Shown: piece after piece, positions 24,820 through 36,643 of the stretch | How positions within the stretch are numbered: the stretch's first letter is position 1 | Layout of the letters: every line of letters begins with the position of its first letter | From: Cunninghamia lanceolata | Taxonomy: Eukaryota > Streptophyta > Pinopsida > Cupressales > Cupressaceae | DNA length: 64,000 nt | Direction: 5' to 3' | Assembly (NCBI GenBank): GCA_027924645.1 | Contig: BSBN01000845.1 | Location: 1,798,001 to 1,862,000 of the forward strand | Program-made: the position numbers and the translations under genes | The notes under the pieces: generated by a model | The model's input: the letters and a program-made list of their open reading frames with translations, nothing else | Databases searched by the model: none | What the model was told of the DNA's origin: nothing

Positions 24820-25320
24820 ATAAAAAGGGTTCTAATCGATGGAGGAGCCGGTTTGAATATTTGCACCTTGAAGCTAATCCTTGCATTGGGGTTTGCAGAG
24901 AAAGCTATTGATCCAAAATAGAAAATCACTATCAAATCCTATGATGAGGAGGAGAGAACTTCCAAGGGAACTGTTGTTTTACCAATTAGAGTTGGACCTG
25001 TAGTAAAAGATGTGGCATGCCAAGTCCTCAACATGGAGCTAGCATATAACATTCTTCTTGGGAGACCCTAGATACATGCTCTAAAAGTGGTACCATTAAC
25101 ATATCACCAGTGTATCAAATTGCCCTATGAAGGCCAAGAGATCACCATCCAAGGCAATCCCAATCCATTTCAATACTACAACTCCATTCAGTCTAAACTT
25201 GAAGTTGTGATTCCTCATAACCGTGCTTCTGCTTCATCTTCATCCCAAGTTGACCCAGCTTCACTTGCTTCCACATCAAAGGCTTCCCAACTTGACCTCA
25301 GACTCAAAGATAAGGGCCTA
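24820..25320 (+). pseudogene. Tat Gypsy aspartic protease relic
   Basis: VLIDGGAGLNICT occupies the place of the catalytic D-(S/T)-G loop; the middle residue here is Gly. It is followed by AYNILLGRP, the second conserved block of retroelement proteases that cut Gag-Pol. In-frame stops are present (for example after AIDPK and after LGRP). Confidence 0.75.
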
Positions 25321-26581
25321 GGTGAATAGACAATCGCCCAATTCTTCTGCTTAGCACATCTCCCTCTATCTCCCAAATCGTATGGAAGGCCTTCCATGAG
25401 CAAATCCAAGACACTCGAAACTACCAAAGGTCCGTTTATCAAATGGGGAAGCCTTGAAGATGAGAGCGATGAAAAAGATATCGTTCAATGGTTATATAAG
25501 GATCAAGTCAGTCTATCAATACAATAAGACTATCACTCCACGATACAAACTGAGCAATATGGTCAAGGATTCCAAATGCTACAAAGAATGGGGTATGAAG
25601 GACATGGTTCCCTCAATTCGAGAAAGGAAGGTATCACTAAACTCATCCAACCTCATACCTTGACAGCGAGAGACACTACAGGGCTAGGTTACACTGGCAC
25701 AACAAGAACCAATAGAGCAAATAAGCATAAAGGAAAACAACTAGAATCATCTGATACTAATTTGGTTGATCAAATTCACCGCCTGCAAATGGGGAGTGAG
25801 ACTGACTCCAACGAATATGAGTGGGATAGCCTCTCTGAGCTATCTTGTGATGAAAAAGATATTGATGTGGTCCATGAGTATGATCCAACCCATGCAACTG
25901 AGGGATAAAGTTTAAGGGCTAGACCGCTAGAGTCTGACCCACATAATAACAATAGTGAAAGTCATGAGGAAAGAATAATACCCCCCTTGACAGATCAGCT
26001 AATGGAGAGTACCATCACAAGCATTGTCCGTGCTTATAATGACCACCATAATACCTCTATCTTGACCATCAATACCATCGAACCAGACCAACCCAATGAC
26101 CCCTTGCCGTTATTGTACCCCGAACTCATAGATTGGGACTTGCAAGACACTACCCCTGAGCTCGATACCTTTCAAAATGATGAAGCCATCATAGACTATC
26201 TAGAGCTTAGAGATCACATACCCACAGGGGACCACAAGGATGGCTATGCCATAGAACTCAATGACAAGGCCTATTTTGGAGAGAGTGCTAAGCCTTTTAG
26301 TCTCAAAAATGTCGAAATGAAAGAAGTATCTAATGGTGAAAACTGCTCTACAGCAGTGTTAGATCATGAAAAAAGTAAAAATATAGATGTATCCAATAGT
26401 GAAAACCTCTATGAGGTGTCGAAGGATGGAAGGCTTGACCCTCTACCCAATCTCACACATCAGGAGAGATCTTCAATCTTAATAGAACCAACAGAGCCGA
26501 TCAATGTCAGCATGAGTGACATTCCCAGAATGATTCACATGGTAGTCTTTAACCACACAAGAAAAGCCAGCGTTCACGGAA
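25321..26581 (+). pseudogene. Tat Gypsy linker between protease and reverse transcriptase
   Basis: Open pieces at 25,576-25,905 and 25,987-26,589 are acidic and lack a recognisable domain. They lie in the usual spacer between protease and RT. The second piece runs up to the RT frame, where a frame change occurs at about 26,585. Confidence 0.6.
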
Positions 26582-27400
26582 TTGTTCAATAGAAAACAAA
26601 TCAACTTTGCTTGGACATATGCGGATATGCCAAGGCTAGATCCAAATCTCATAATGTATCACTTATCCTTAGCTCTGGGAGCTAAGCCAGTAAAGAAAAA
26701 ACTCAAAAAGATGCACCCACATGTGGCCCTTATGGTGAAAGAAGAGCTGAAGAAACTGTTAGATGTCAGATTCATCAAACCAATAGACTATCTTGAGTGG
26801 ATTTCAAACATAGTGCTAGCTGCCAAACTAGATGGAAGAGTTCAAATATGTAATAACTTCAGGGACCTGAATAAAGCTTGTCCAAAAGATGATTTCCCCC
26901 CGCTAAACATTGACATTATAGTAGATCTCACGGCAGGGCACACCATGCTATCACTAATGGATGGTTTCTCTAGATACAACTAGATCAAAATTGCACCTGA
27001 AGACCAACACAAGACCACATTCACATGTCCATGGGGCACCTATTGTTGGTGTGTCATGCCGTTTGGTTTGAAAAATGCCGGTGCGACATATCAGAGGGCT
27101 ATGACCACAATCTTCCACGACATGATGCACACTATATGGAAGATTATGTTGATGACATATTGGAAAAATCACTCACAAGAGAAGGACACCTGGCAATCTT
27201 GGACAAAATCTTCACAAGACTGGAACAATTTAATGTGCACCTCAATCTAAAGAAGTGCGTGTTTGGAGTTACATCAGGCAAGCTACTTGGGTATATAGTG
27301 TCTACCAAAGGAATCGAAGTCGACCTAGCTAAAGTGAAGGCCATCATGGAAATGCCGCCTCCTAAGAATCTCACTCAACTAAGGTCTCTATAGGGAAAAC
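26582..27400 (+). pseudogene. Tat Gypsy reverse transcriptase relic
   Basis: Conserved RT blocks are seen: KKLLDVRFIKPIDYLEWISN, then NFRDLNKACPKDDFPP, then MPFGLKNAGATYQRAM. The catalytic YVDD box lies at 27,145-27,156, so the active-site aspartates are kept. The enzyme copies element RNA into DNA. A stop after GFSRYN and a frame change near 27,000-27,130 inactivate it. Confidence 0.9.
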
Positions 27401-28000
27401 TGCAATCTATCAAAAGATTCATCTCTCAATTGGCAGATAGGTGCCACCCATTTTCCCACCTCCTACATAGGAATGTCCCTTTCAAATGGAATGATTCATG
27501 CGAGTAGGCATTCCGATAGTTAAAAGAGTATCTCATGAAACCACCTGTATTGATGCCACCGATTCAGGGTAAACCTCTGCTACTATATATCTCAGCCACA
27601 CCAATAGCTCTAGGAGCTCTCCTTGCACAACAAATTATGAAGGGAAAGAACAAGCAATTTACTATATCAGCTGAACACTTTTTGGGTATGAACTACAATA
27701 CATGCCAATTGAAAGAGCATGCCTCACTATAGTTTTGCTTCCCAAAAGTGGAGACATTACATGTTATCACATTCCGTCAAACTAGTAGCAAAGATTGATC
27801 CACTCAATTAATTACTCACCAAAGCTACCCTTATAGGTAGATTGTCCAAATGGGTCATGCTTCTCAGCGAGTTTGACATTGAATATGTAGATAGGAGGAC
27901 AATAAAAGGCCAAGTACTTGTAGATCAACTGGCAGAGGCACCTCTAACAGATGAAAGCCCTTTGAGTTTCAAATTTCCAGACGAATCTATCTTTCACATA
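27400..28000 (+). pseudogene. Tat Gypsy first RNase H and connection region relic
   Basis: GKLQSIKRFISQLADRCHPF and LLLYISATPIALGALLAQQ are typical of the Gypsy RNase H that follows RT. In-frame stops occur at about 27,391 and 27,506. The domain would remove the RNA strand during copying. Confidence 0.7.
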
Positions 28001-28018
28001 ACCACAACAACCTAGAAA

Positions 28019-28400
28019 ATGTACTTTGATAGCTCATACACTCAGCATGGGTTTGGAGCATGTATCTTGTTGATCACCCCCAGTGGCAACACCATCCCAA
28101 AATCATACAGATTACTCTTTCCCTCCACTAACAACGTGGCATAATATGAAGCCATAGTCATTGGCATCAAGCTAGTAGTTGAATGGAATATCAAAGAACT
28201 TCAGGTATATGTTGACTCATAGCTGGTCATAAATCAAGTAATTGATGACTACCAGACAAAGGATGAGAAATTAATCCCTTACAAATGGATGGTAGATGAC
28301 TTCAAGGAATACTTTTTCAAGATCTCTTTTGAGCAAATACGATAGATTGAGAACAAAGCTGCAGACGCCATGGCCATGATTGCATCTCTCCTCGATATTC
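28019..28400 (+). pseudogene. Tat Gypsy second (plant/archaeal-type) RNase H relic
   Basis: MYFDSSYTQHGFGACILL, YEAIVIGIKL, LQVYVDS and IENKAADAMAMIA follow the D-E-D-D pattern of RVT_3-type RNase H. A second RNase H between the first one and integrase marks the Tat lineage. Stops interrupt it after NVA and after VYVDS. Confidence 0.75.
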
Positions 28401-28559
28401 CAAAAAATCAATCACATTATGAGTTCTTGGTAGAGCCAGTGTCCCATCCTGCATATGACACCCCTGAATCCCATATCATTTGCCACATTGTCAAAATTGA
28501 TTCCCCCCTCTATGGAAAAATATTTGCCTATCTTAAAGAGAATACCCTCCCACTTGATC

Positions 28560-29750
28560 TCTCCAGCGACTAAAAACAAACCTTCATTCTTCAAGCATCC
28601 CGGTACGCCATTGTTGCCAATACCCTATACCACAGAGGTCTTGATAGTGAGGAACATCAAACCACCCTGAATGAAGTGTATGATGGTATATGCGGGACCC
28701 ACTCTAGTGGCCCTACCCTAGCTAAGAAACTCATATGCATGGGATACTACTAGCCAACCATGGAACAAGATTCCTATTGTTTTGTAAAGAAGTACAAGAA
28801 GAGCCAAATCCATGGTAACCTGATACATGCACTAGCATAGGAGCTATAGCCATTAACGACTCCTTGGCCTTTCTATTAGTGGAGACTCGACTTAGTGGGC
28901 AAGATCCACCCTCCTTCATCCAGTGGCCATAAATTCATAATCACCACCACTGAGTACTTTACGAAGTGGATTGAAGCCGTGCCCTTAGCCAATATCACAG
29001 GCAAGCAGATTGCCTCCTTTATCTTGAACTATATCATTTGTCGCTATGTTATCCCTTCATTTATCATCACAGATAATGGATGACCATTCAAAAATTAGGA
29101 TGTCAAGGAACTATGTGACAAATTCCATATCCAGCACCACTTTTCTACCCCCTTTTACCCCCAAGGCAATGGCCAGGAGGAGGCATCAAATAAAACTATC
29201 TTGAAAATCCTAAAAAAGACTGTCAATGATGCCGGTCGTGATTGGCATATCTAGCTGAATCCAGTGTTGTGGGCCTATCGTACAAGTATCTGCACACTGA
29301 CAGGTGCAATGCCATACTCCCTGGTCTACGGATCTGAAGCCATCTTGCCCATTGAAGTCGAGATCCCATCCTTGCGAGTTTCATTAAAAGGTTTCATATC
29401 TGATGAAGAGTATAGAGTGTCTAGACTTCAAGAGTTAGAGATGCTCAAAGAGAGAAGGCAACAGGCCTTTAACCATCTCAAAGATTATTAACAACAGATG
29501 TCTAGAAGTTACAACCACAGGGTAAAGCCCTGAGTATTCCAAGTTGGTGATCTAGTCCTAAGAGAAAATCTCAGAAATTAGCAAGATCAAGAGAAGAAAG
29601 GCAAGTTTGAACCCAACTGGCTAGGTTTGTATGTCATCGTTGTAGCCTATGGGTCAGGAGCTTATCAATTGGCTACATCTAAAGGTGAACTATTTGATGA
29701 TCCTATCAATATCATACATCTTCGTAAGTTCTATACCTAAACCCCAATGC
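28560..29750 (+). pseudogene. Tat Gypsy integrase relic
   Basis: Core motifs are WRLDLVGKIHPPSSSGHKF (first Asp), SFIITDNG (second Asp) and FYPQGNGQEEASNKTIL (Glu). The C-terminal part reads YGSEAILPIEVEIPS, then VFQVGDLVLRENLRN. The domain inserts the DNA copy into the genome. Several stops are present (for example after ITDNG and after DWHI). Confidence 0.85.
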
Positions 29751-29799
29751 AAGGAAGTCAAAAACAAAACAAAAAAATTAAAAAAATGGAAAAATAACA

Positions 29800-30270
29800 A
29801 AAAATCGTCCTTTGGTGAAAACATGGTAAATAGGTGCCTTGGATATGTACCATGGTGAAAACCTGGTAAACAAGCATCATGTGTACTTTTAGCTTTCATG
29901 CAAATAAAAGTAAGTGGTGAAAACCTCATAAATAGGTGCTATCTGCGACAAACTGCTTCCTCCATCTATTGTGACCTCATTTCTCTTGTGTCCATCATAT
30001 CGTTCATCCTTTGAACCTTTGTCGAAGTACATCACCTCTGAGTTATTACGTAAGCAAGGCCATTCTCAGTGTGCCCCTGAGGCCCCTGTTCCGCTTCTTT
30101 CCTGTCCATTCCGTCATGTGTTGTCTGTCCTGCTAGTCCATACCAATTCTACATTTTTGCCATCACCTAGGTCCTAGGTCTACCAAGTTCACCCTGAACT
30201 ATGTTGCCTTTACATCGTCACGTAGGCAAGGCCATTTAGCAATGAGCCCCTGAGGCACTAGGTCCATCCC
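29800..30270 (+). repeat. Short repeats in the Tat Gypsy 3' region
   Basis: Three copies of a motif close to ggtgaaaac(a/c)tggtaaataggtgc lie at 29,814-29,940. Two copies of a unit with aggcaaggccatt...gagcccctgaggc lie near 30,048-30,090 and 30,222-30,265. Confidence 0.65.
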
Positions 30271-31749
30271 TTAGGATCCGTCTCTCCGTGTCTATTTGTC
30301 TGGTCACCCATAATAAGTCAATCCTTTGTCTAAACTAGGGGCAACTCCTCGACCTAGTTGCAGATTGGGATTCTTGAATGCCACATGTTCTAAGAGGATA
30401 CCAATAAGGATTGTGATACCTTTCAGTAGACAAGCGTGCGTAGCAAAGCAAGCTTCTCAAAACAAAAATCTTGGCACAAAAACATCAACCTATCCAAAGC
30501 ACAGCAAGTGCACACCAAAACAATCAAACTGATTCTATATCAATTATGGCAAGAAGGCACATCTAATGCCATAATGTTTTATGAAAAGGTTAAGTTAGAG
30601 AGTCTTGATTTTTGTTATTATGTCTTTCTATGCTACTTGAGGATGCAGAAAAGCTAGAGATGTTATGATGGGGGCATAATCATTTTCTTTGTTTGTTGTT
30701 TTTGGATCAAACTTTAGTAATATGACAACTTTTTGTCTAACGACATGATCAGGAAAAGATCATCAAGGACTTCAGAGGTCTGCATATGAAAAGAGGCAAT
30801 CCTTGTCTGTTGAAATGCAAGAGATACTCAGGTCATCTATATTCAAGTTTTACTAGATGCTTATATCAACTTGCTATATCAAAATCCATGTAAGGAATAC
30901 TCAGGTCATCTTGGTTTAATTATACCTAGATGTTTGTATTTTCTTACAACATTTCAAAAAGAGAAAAGAAACAAAATGCACCCAATGATGAAAGCAAAGT
31001 ACTTGTGCTCTAATGATGACAAAGTATCCACATCCATCTCATACCCAGCAATCCATATCATTCATACAAATAAGCAAATCCTGCAGAGTCACAATTGTAA
31101 GCTTGTGATCCTTTTGTTCATCTTTCTTCCACTATACCATCTCTGTGTCGATTGAGTACATTTGGACATACCAAAAACATAGCATAAATTGCATATCATA
31201 TCACATGAGATAGTCATTCACATGATTAAATCATTTTGCATACATAATAAGTGCATCAAGTCATCCATATAAATTTGCATTAGTACATCATGTCAACAAC
31301 AAAATCAAAGCATAAACAAGTACATATATATCATCTCACAAGCTACATAATCATATCGACAACATTCATATTTGCATTTGCATATCAAATCATCATAATC
31401 TATATTAAGATTGCATTCACATCATATCAACATAATCAAAATAGGCATCACATGTGAAAACATCATAAGATAGATTGCATCCATGGCACACACATAGAAT
31501 AAGAGCATGTAAAACATCAATAGCTGCATCATCATGTAAACATGAAATATGTCCCAATGTACAATATATCAAAATATCTATCCATCTCTCGGAGTCATGT
31601 CATAAAATGTTTACAAAGTAAAAAATGATACTGATACATGTCTCAGGGAAAAATAATACAAATATATACATATCAGGCTATCTAAGCCATAAAAAATGTG
31701 TATACATCAAGCCAAAAATTGGTACAATTATCAAAAATTGGCTAGCCCT
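30271..31749. other. Tat Gypsy 3' non-coding region
   Basis: No convincing coding sequence. From 31,190 to 31,560 the DNA is rich in catat/catca strings. Small plus-strand open frames here have no recognisable domain. Confidence 0.5.
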
Positions 31750-33712
31750 GCTATCGTGGAACACTTCTCCCTGCACTACCTTCTCCTCCGTCACCCTTTG
31801 ATTGCTGAGGGCCTCTCACTAATACTATAGATCAAGATCCACCAGTCCTCTCTGAAGCCACAGACTGGCTCCTACAGCTTGGTGCGCGCTGGTCTGCTGG
31901 CACTGCCCCATGATATAGTCCTTTGTAATACTGTGTTTGAGCCTGCACTATAGCAAGCTGACCCTGTACCTATGCTAGCTAACCCTGTACCTGTGCCAGC
32001 TATGTGTGTTCCTATGCAAGATGTGCCTGTGCTTGGTGCACCTGTGTCACTAAAAATCTAGTGGTACCATCTGTACCTAGAGTTGTCACTGCTGCATCTC
32101 TCTCTACTCTGATAGCCCACACCCTCGCCAAGGCTGAGTCTCACTCTCTAGAGATCTTTGATACGCACCATGTGTCTGCCTCTCTCCGAGACTCTGCTAC
32201 TCTAAGGTGGGCCCTTAGTTGCCTCACTTGACCCTATAGCGTAGTAATGGCTTGCTGCTGTCAATCAGGCTGCAGAGCCTGCCTTCCTGTCCTTGCACCT
32301 GTTGCTGTGCCACTTGCTGTGGTGGCAGTATCTGTCTCTGCTGTGCCACCTACTGCACCGAAACCTGCACCTGCCCTGTAGCTTGCGGCTACACCACATG
32401 CTGTTGTCCTGAGGATCCCTCCCTAGACCTCCTCCTCTGTCTTAGTCTGCCTCCATCTCCTCCACCTCCTCATCCTCCATCCCCACCATCATCTCCCTCT
32501 CCCTGACCCCCTCCACCCCTTCGCTGTCTCCTCCTCCTCCTGCTAGCCCCATCCTCGTCATCTGAATCCTCCTCGTCTATATGAGGAACCAGTTCTCTAG
32601 GTCCTGAATATCTAGGAAAGGGGTGAGTGGCGAACCACTCCTCATAATATGGAGTCATCCTTGCATCAACTATCTCTCTCCTCATAGGGTATCTGCCAAA
32701 AGTTTGCTAGTGCCTGCTCATAAGAAGCCACTGGACCCAACCTCAGTCTCTATGCATGGGTCCTCGCAAATCAAGCCTGCCCCTGTGACCTGCCCTATAC
32801 TCTACCAAACTACCTCTACACTCTACTAATAATTTGATGCTCTAGTATGTACCACATCCTACCAATGAGCCACCGAGTCTGGAAATAGTATGGCAGCTTG
32901 TCATACTCATCCTCCCATACCTCACAATCTAGGTATGGGTGCCAGATAACTACATCTACATTATCTAGCACATGTCTCCAGTACTCGAGCTTTCCCAGCT
33001 TGTGCTGGGAAATAACTCCTGTGTAACCATAACTGTATGGCTCTCCTCACTGTCTCATGAAGACATAGATCAGCCGTGTGATCGTTATGTGCTCCCACAA
33101 CCAAAACTACAAAAGAGACATACCTACTAACAAGCTAGCCCCTCTGTGATACACAACCTGGTGCATATCCCTGTACAAGTGTGTAAGCACACACACACCC
33201 CACAAGTACGGAGTCCCGTTAGTGATCATCCTCTCCATCGCCCTCCCCTAGCCAATTGGGAACCCGTGTGATCTCTTATCGGGGCATACTATGCCGCCAA
33301 TCATTTTTGCCACCATCCCAGGGAAGTAGTCATAACAGTCATGTATGTCCTACCATGAAATCACCTACTCATCAATCTCTGGGTCATCAAACACGCGTCT
33401 GTACTCTGCCAATCCTGCATCGCACTGCAGATCATGCTCTACCAACTCTCCTTGAATAGGAAGGTGCAGAATCCTATAAACGTCCTCCAAAGTGACCACC
33501 ATCTTGGTCGGTTGATGGAAAGTCCCGTCCTCACTATGGAATCGCTCCACCGCTACAGTCAATAGACCAAGGTTCGCACAAACCTCAGGCATGAAACAAA
33601 CATGGTGCAGACCCATAGCACCAAGAGCCTCATGGTCCATCTCCATCAGCATATACTGCTGCAACAATGGCAAAGGGAACTACTCTTGTGACATCAAAAT
33701 ATCACAAATGTC
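31750..33712 (-). pseudogene. Antisense plant mobile domain (PMD) gene inside the Tat element
   Basis: Reading the minus strand from 33,712, the chain shows TFHQPTKMVVTLEDVYRILH and LPIQGE, then GTPYLWGVCVLTHLYRDMH, then SLLVGMSLL with WLWEHI. These match the plant mobile domain of MAIN/MAIL-type proteins, which act in gene and transposon silencing. The frame stays readable from 33,712 to about 32,840 with a handful of stops, then shifts. A later piece has EEWFATHPFPRYSGP, an acidic run, an Arg-rich run (SRRRRRQRRGG), and heptad-like LAQVQGQ repeats near 31,920-32,010 that suggest a coiled coil. The 5' edge is a good acceptor (ttgcag|gac). PMD genes are known to travel in transposons. Here the gene is a degenerate passenger opposite to the element's genes. 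Confidence 0.6.
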
Positions 33713-34460
33713 CTGCAACCAAACAAAGTATAGCATCAAGCAAAAACCCATATCTGAGCAAAGCTACTCAAAGCAATCAAACTATCCTATCACTGACTTA
33801 ACATATCAAATTGATCAAAACAGCATATCATCTCTTGACTAGATTCCCGGCAATCTCAGAGATTGCTTATCAATTGACGCATCGATCAAGGTGCCAATTG
33901 GGTCAATTTCGTTAAGCTAGTTGACTATCCTAGTACAAAAGTGTTGAACCAGGTAGCCAATGCACCAAATCATATCAGGTACGCCGCTTCACCATGAATG
34001 CACCATTCTATGACATATATGTGTCGTTCTAGCATATGCGCCGCTTCTTGTATCATATGTATGGTTCCGCAATAAATGCGTCGATCCCTAGCTTATATGT
34101 GAATATTTGTCATATGCACCGCAAGTTTACTCAAATGTGTAGTTTTGTGGCATATGCGCCATTTCGAGGTGCATATGCGCCAAACTATAGTTCAGTGCAT
34201 CTATCCTAGTTTTTTTTCCTAAGTATTTATTTCCCTAATAAATGACTTTAAGTGAGTTTTGTCAAACTACATACCGGTGGTCCTACCTCGGCTGGCCGAT
34301 CGAACGTCAAACTCGCTCAAAACGGTTCTCGTCACATAGAATATCCATATCTCTGTCAACTGCTCTAGCTCCTCTACTCTCCTAACCTCTCAAAGACAAA
34401 TCAACTGAGGACAAGTGTGCAAATGAATAGAACTTGTGGACCTAGTTCCTATATATAGCA
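33713..34460 (-). promoter_or_regulatory. Possible 5' part of the antisense PMD gene: TATA box, first exon, intron
   Basis: On the minus strand a TATA-type ctatatatag (34,449-34,458) is followed by a possible ATG at 34,348 and a donor ccgag|gtagga at about 34,286. The acceptor at 33,713 would then define an intron of about 570 bases. The first exon as read has an in-frame stop and its phase does not match exon 2, so this model is tentative. The putative intron holds repeated GGCGCATATGC-like motifs resembling those in the element's leader. Confidence 0.35.
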
Positions 34461-34710
34461 AGTGAACCATAGCTGACTATGTGACTACTTCCCACGCCTG
34501 TTTCTCCAAACCATATCATGTTTTCTTCACTCTAACTTGTTTTTCACCTTCTTCTTCATGAGATTGTCTTTCTCACACCTTCTTCCTTCTTCCCATCCAA
34601 TCTCCTAAGGGGGCATCCTGTCGTCAAACTTGTACCAGGGGCAAACAACGCCATGTATCATTGTAAAAAATTCTTATTCTTTGAAACAACGTGATAAAAC
34701 ACATTGCATC

Positions 34711-34724
34711 AAAGAGGGGCAAAA
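34711..34724 (+). other. Polypurine tract of the Tat Gypsy element
   Basis: aaagaggggcaaaa lies directly before the 3' LTR, where plus-strand DNA synthesis is primed. Confidence 0.75.
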
Positions 34725-36643
34725 TGTATACACCTAAAAATGACATGACTCTATCTAAATAAATATTTTAAATATTTATTTCATCTTAATGTTCCTCTAT
34801 CAATAAATAAATAAATAAATAAATTTATTTGATTCATTTACCTCCCATTAATTGAATAAATTACATTTATTTAATTAATTTCATCAATATCAACTTTATT
34901 CTTCCAAACAATTAAACAATTTTAATTATTTAATTAAATCATTCATTCTCCCAAATTTAAATAAAATGCAAATTTATTTAAATTAAATCTCAGTCTCCAA
35001 AACTAAAATATAATCAAATATTAAGGCAACAGGGGGAAACTTTCTATTCAGATTGCCTACCTCCCTCCCCGATGGAAACCCTTATTAGATTGGAATGTTC
35101 CAAGTGGCAAATGACTTTCGTAGGTTATATTTTGGATCAGAGACTTAGTATTTTTTGAGAGGCCATTGAGTTTGGCCTTGGAAGCCATCAGGATGATTCT
35201 AGGAAGGAAGTTTTTGTGCTTGGTTGATAGATACAGGGTAAAATTTGATATTTTTTCCTAGTTCTTAGCGTCACTCTTGGATCTAGGGGAAAGCAAGGTG
35301 GTGGTGCTCAGATTATGTAGGATAATGATAAAAAGAGAGTTCTTAGGCAATGAGTTGTGTTTTCTCAACCCAGCATGGGCATCATGTGGCCTCACAATAT
35401 AACTCAATTGTTGAATCTAGGGGCAGTAGTGGAGTTTCTAATGAAATAGTGCTTGCAAATAACTTCTATTGGTTTCATGATTTTGTATAGTGGGTAAGCG
35501 AAGACGTATTTTATTAGGGGTTGAACTAAATATGTTGATGTTGGAGCTTGGATGAGTTGGCGGGTGATAGTTTATGTGGATCGATTGTGGACGAATGTTG
35601 GTTTTTGTTGTTGGAGGCTCTTTCATGACAAACATTGTAGAATAGGGAACTACTTTTGTAGCGATGGTGCAAGCCAGATCATAGTGAAACTTTTTGTTGC
35701 AGATAGGGTAATGGGGGCGGTCATAGTCTCCCTTCTATTCATATTTTTGATATTTTGATGGCGTTGAAAGCCATATTGTAATCACTCTAATGATTGGGTT
35801 GAGCTTTGGGTGTGGTCTTAGACCCCCTTTGCTCCCCTTTTTGTAATTTTGACATCGATTAATATATTTTCGGCAACATCGGTTACACCTTACTTATCAA
35901 AAAAAATATAATCAAATATTTTATTTATTCTTCTAAATCTTGCACAATCAATTAAATAAATTTATTTATTTAATTCACTTTCTTATCTTCTAAAAATGAA
36001 TCTTCCTTGTCATACAAAAGCAAAAGCCGAGTTAACTGATTTAAAGTAACTTTGTTTTTATCAACAAACTCTTAAATTAGAAAAATATATTCTAATTTAT
36101 GAAATAAAAGCTCATCCTCATCAAGAAAGAAGTTAACTTGAACAAAGCAACTTTTTGAATGACACATGTCTTCTTTCTATTCGTGCACATTCTCTCAAAC
36201 ATCCTCTACCATTGATCTTCTTATTTCTTCTACACCGTTGATCTTCTCTCACACAATTCTATAAATACCCCTCTATTCTTCCATTTCAGATCATGAAGCT
36301 TTCAAGTAAGATTACTCTGTCAAATCCATAACGTGCCATTGGTACCCCCATTCTCACATCATTCATTATCCATTTCATAATTGTGTTGAAGCTCATCTTC
36401 AATACAATAAGTATCTTAGTCATTTCTCATTTGTCATCTTGAGGAAACAAAGCAAGGAAGCAAGCTTCATGAGGCCTACATTCATCACCAAAGATTGACC
36501 AAGAATAGGCGAATGATGGAAGCCACAAGGTAACAAAGCACTGTAAGTTTGTTTACTTGTTTTATTCTTTGTTATTTGCATATTTCATCAAAGTTATTAG
36601 GCTTATAAATTCATTTTAATATTATCCCATTTTCCTGATAACA
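34725..36643 (+). repeat. 3' LTR of the Tat Gypsy element, split by a LINE fragment
   Basis: It has the same ends as the 5' LTR. Removing the 880-bp insert and one 18-bp duplication leaves about 1,021 bp, close to the 1,039-bp 5' LTR. Confidence 0.9.
35023..35902 (+). mobile_element. 5'-truncated LINE fragment in the 3' LTR
   Basis: 880 bp, flanked by an 18-bp direct repeat (35,005-35,022 and 35,903-35,920, aaaatataatcaaatatt). The uninterrupted LTR copy has this sequence once. The insert ends ...cttatcaaaa, an A-rich end, and its last part resembles plant L1-like 3' ends. A long target duplication, an A tail and loss of the 5' part fit target-primed reverse transcription. No intact ORF remains. 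Confidence 0.8.

Larger units (their letters stand above)
19629..36643 (+). mobile_element. Tat-type Ty3/Gypsy LTR retrotransposon with antisense PMD passenger gene
   Basis: The LTRs are 19629-20667 and 34725-36643 (the second enlarged by a LINE fragment). Both begin tgtatacacctaaaaatgac and end gataaca. Flanks are ACTAT (19624-19628) and AATAT (36644-36648), a 5-bp target duplication with one change; GRP1 shows the uninterrupted site. A primer site (tggcgccc) follows the 5' LTR and a purine tract precedes the 3' LTR. Domain order is Gag, protease, reverse transcriptase, RNase H, a second plant-type RNase H, integrase, then about 5 kb with an antisense gene. The second RNase H and the antisense ORF are known traits of the Tat lineage. 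Many stops and frameshifts make it inactive. Confidence 0.9.

Noticed and set aside
32004..32506. Cys-rich plus-strand frames in the Gypsy 3' region
   Set aside because: They lie opposite the C-terminal, repeat-rich part of the antisense PMD gene and have no own support.
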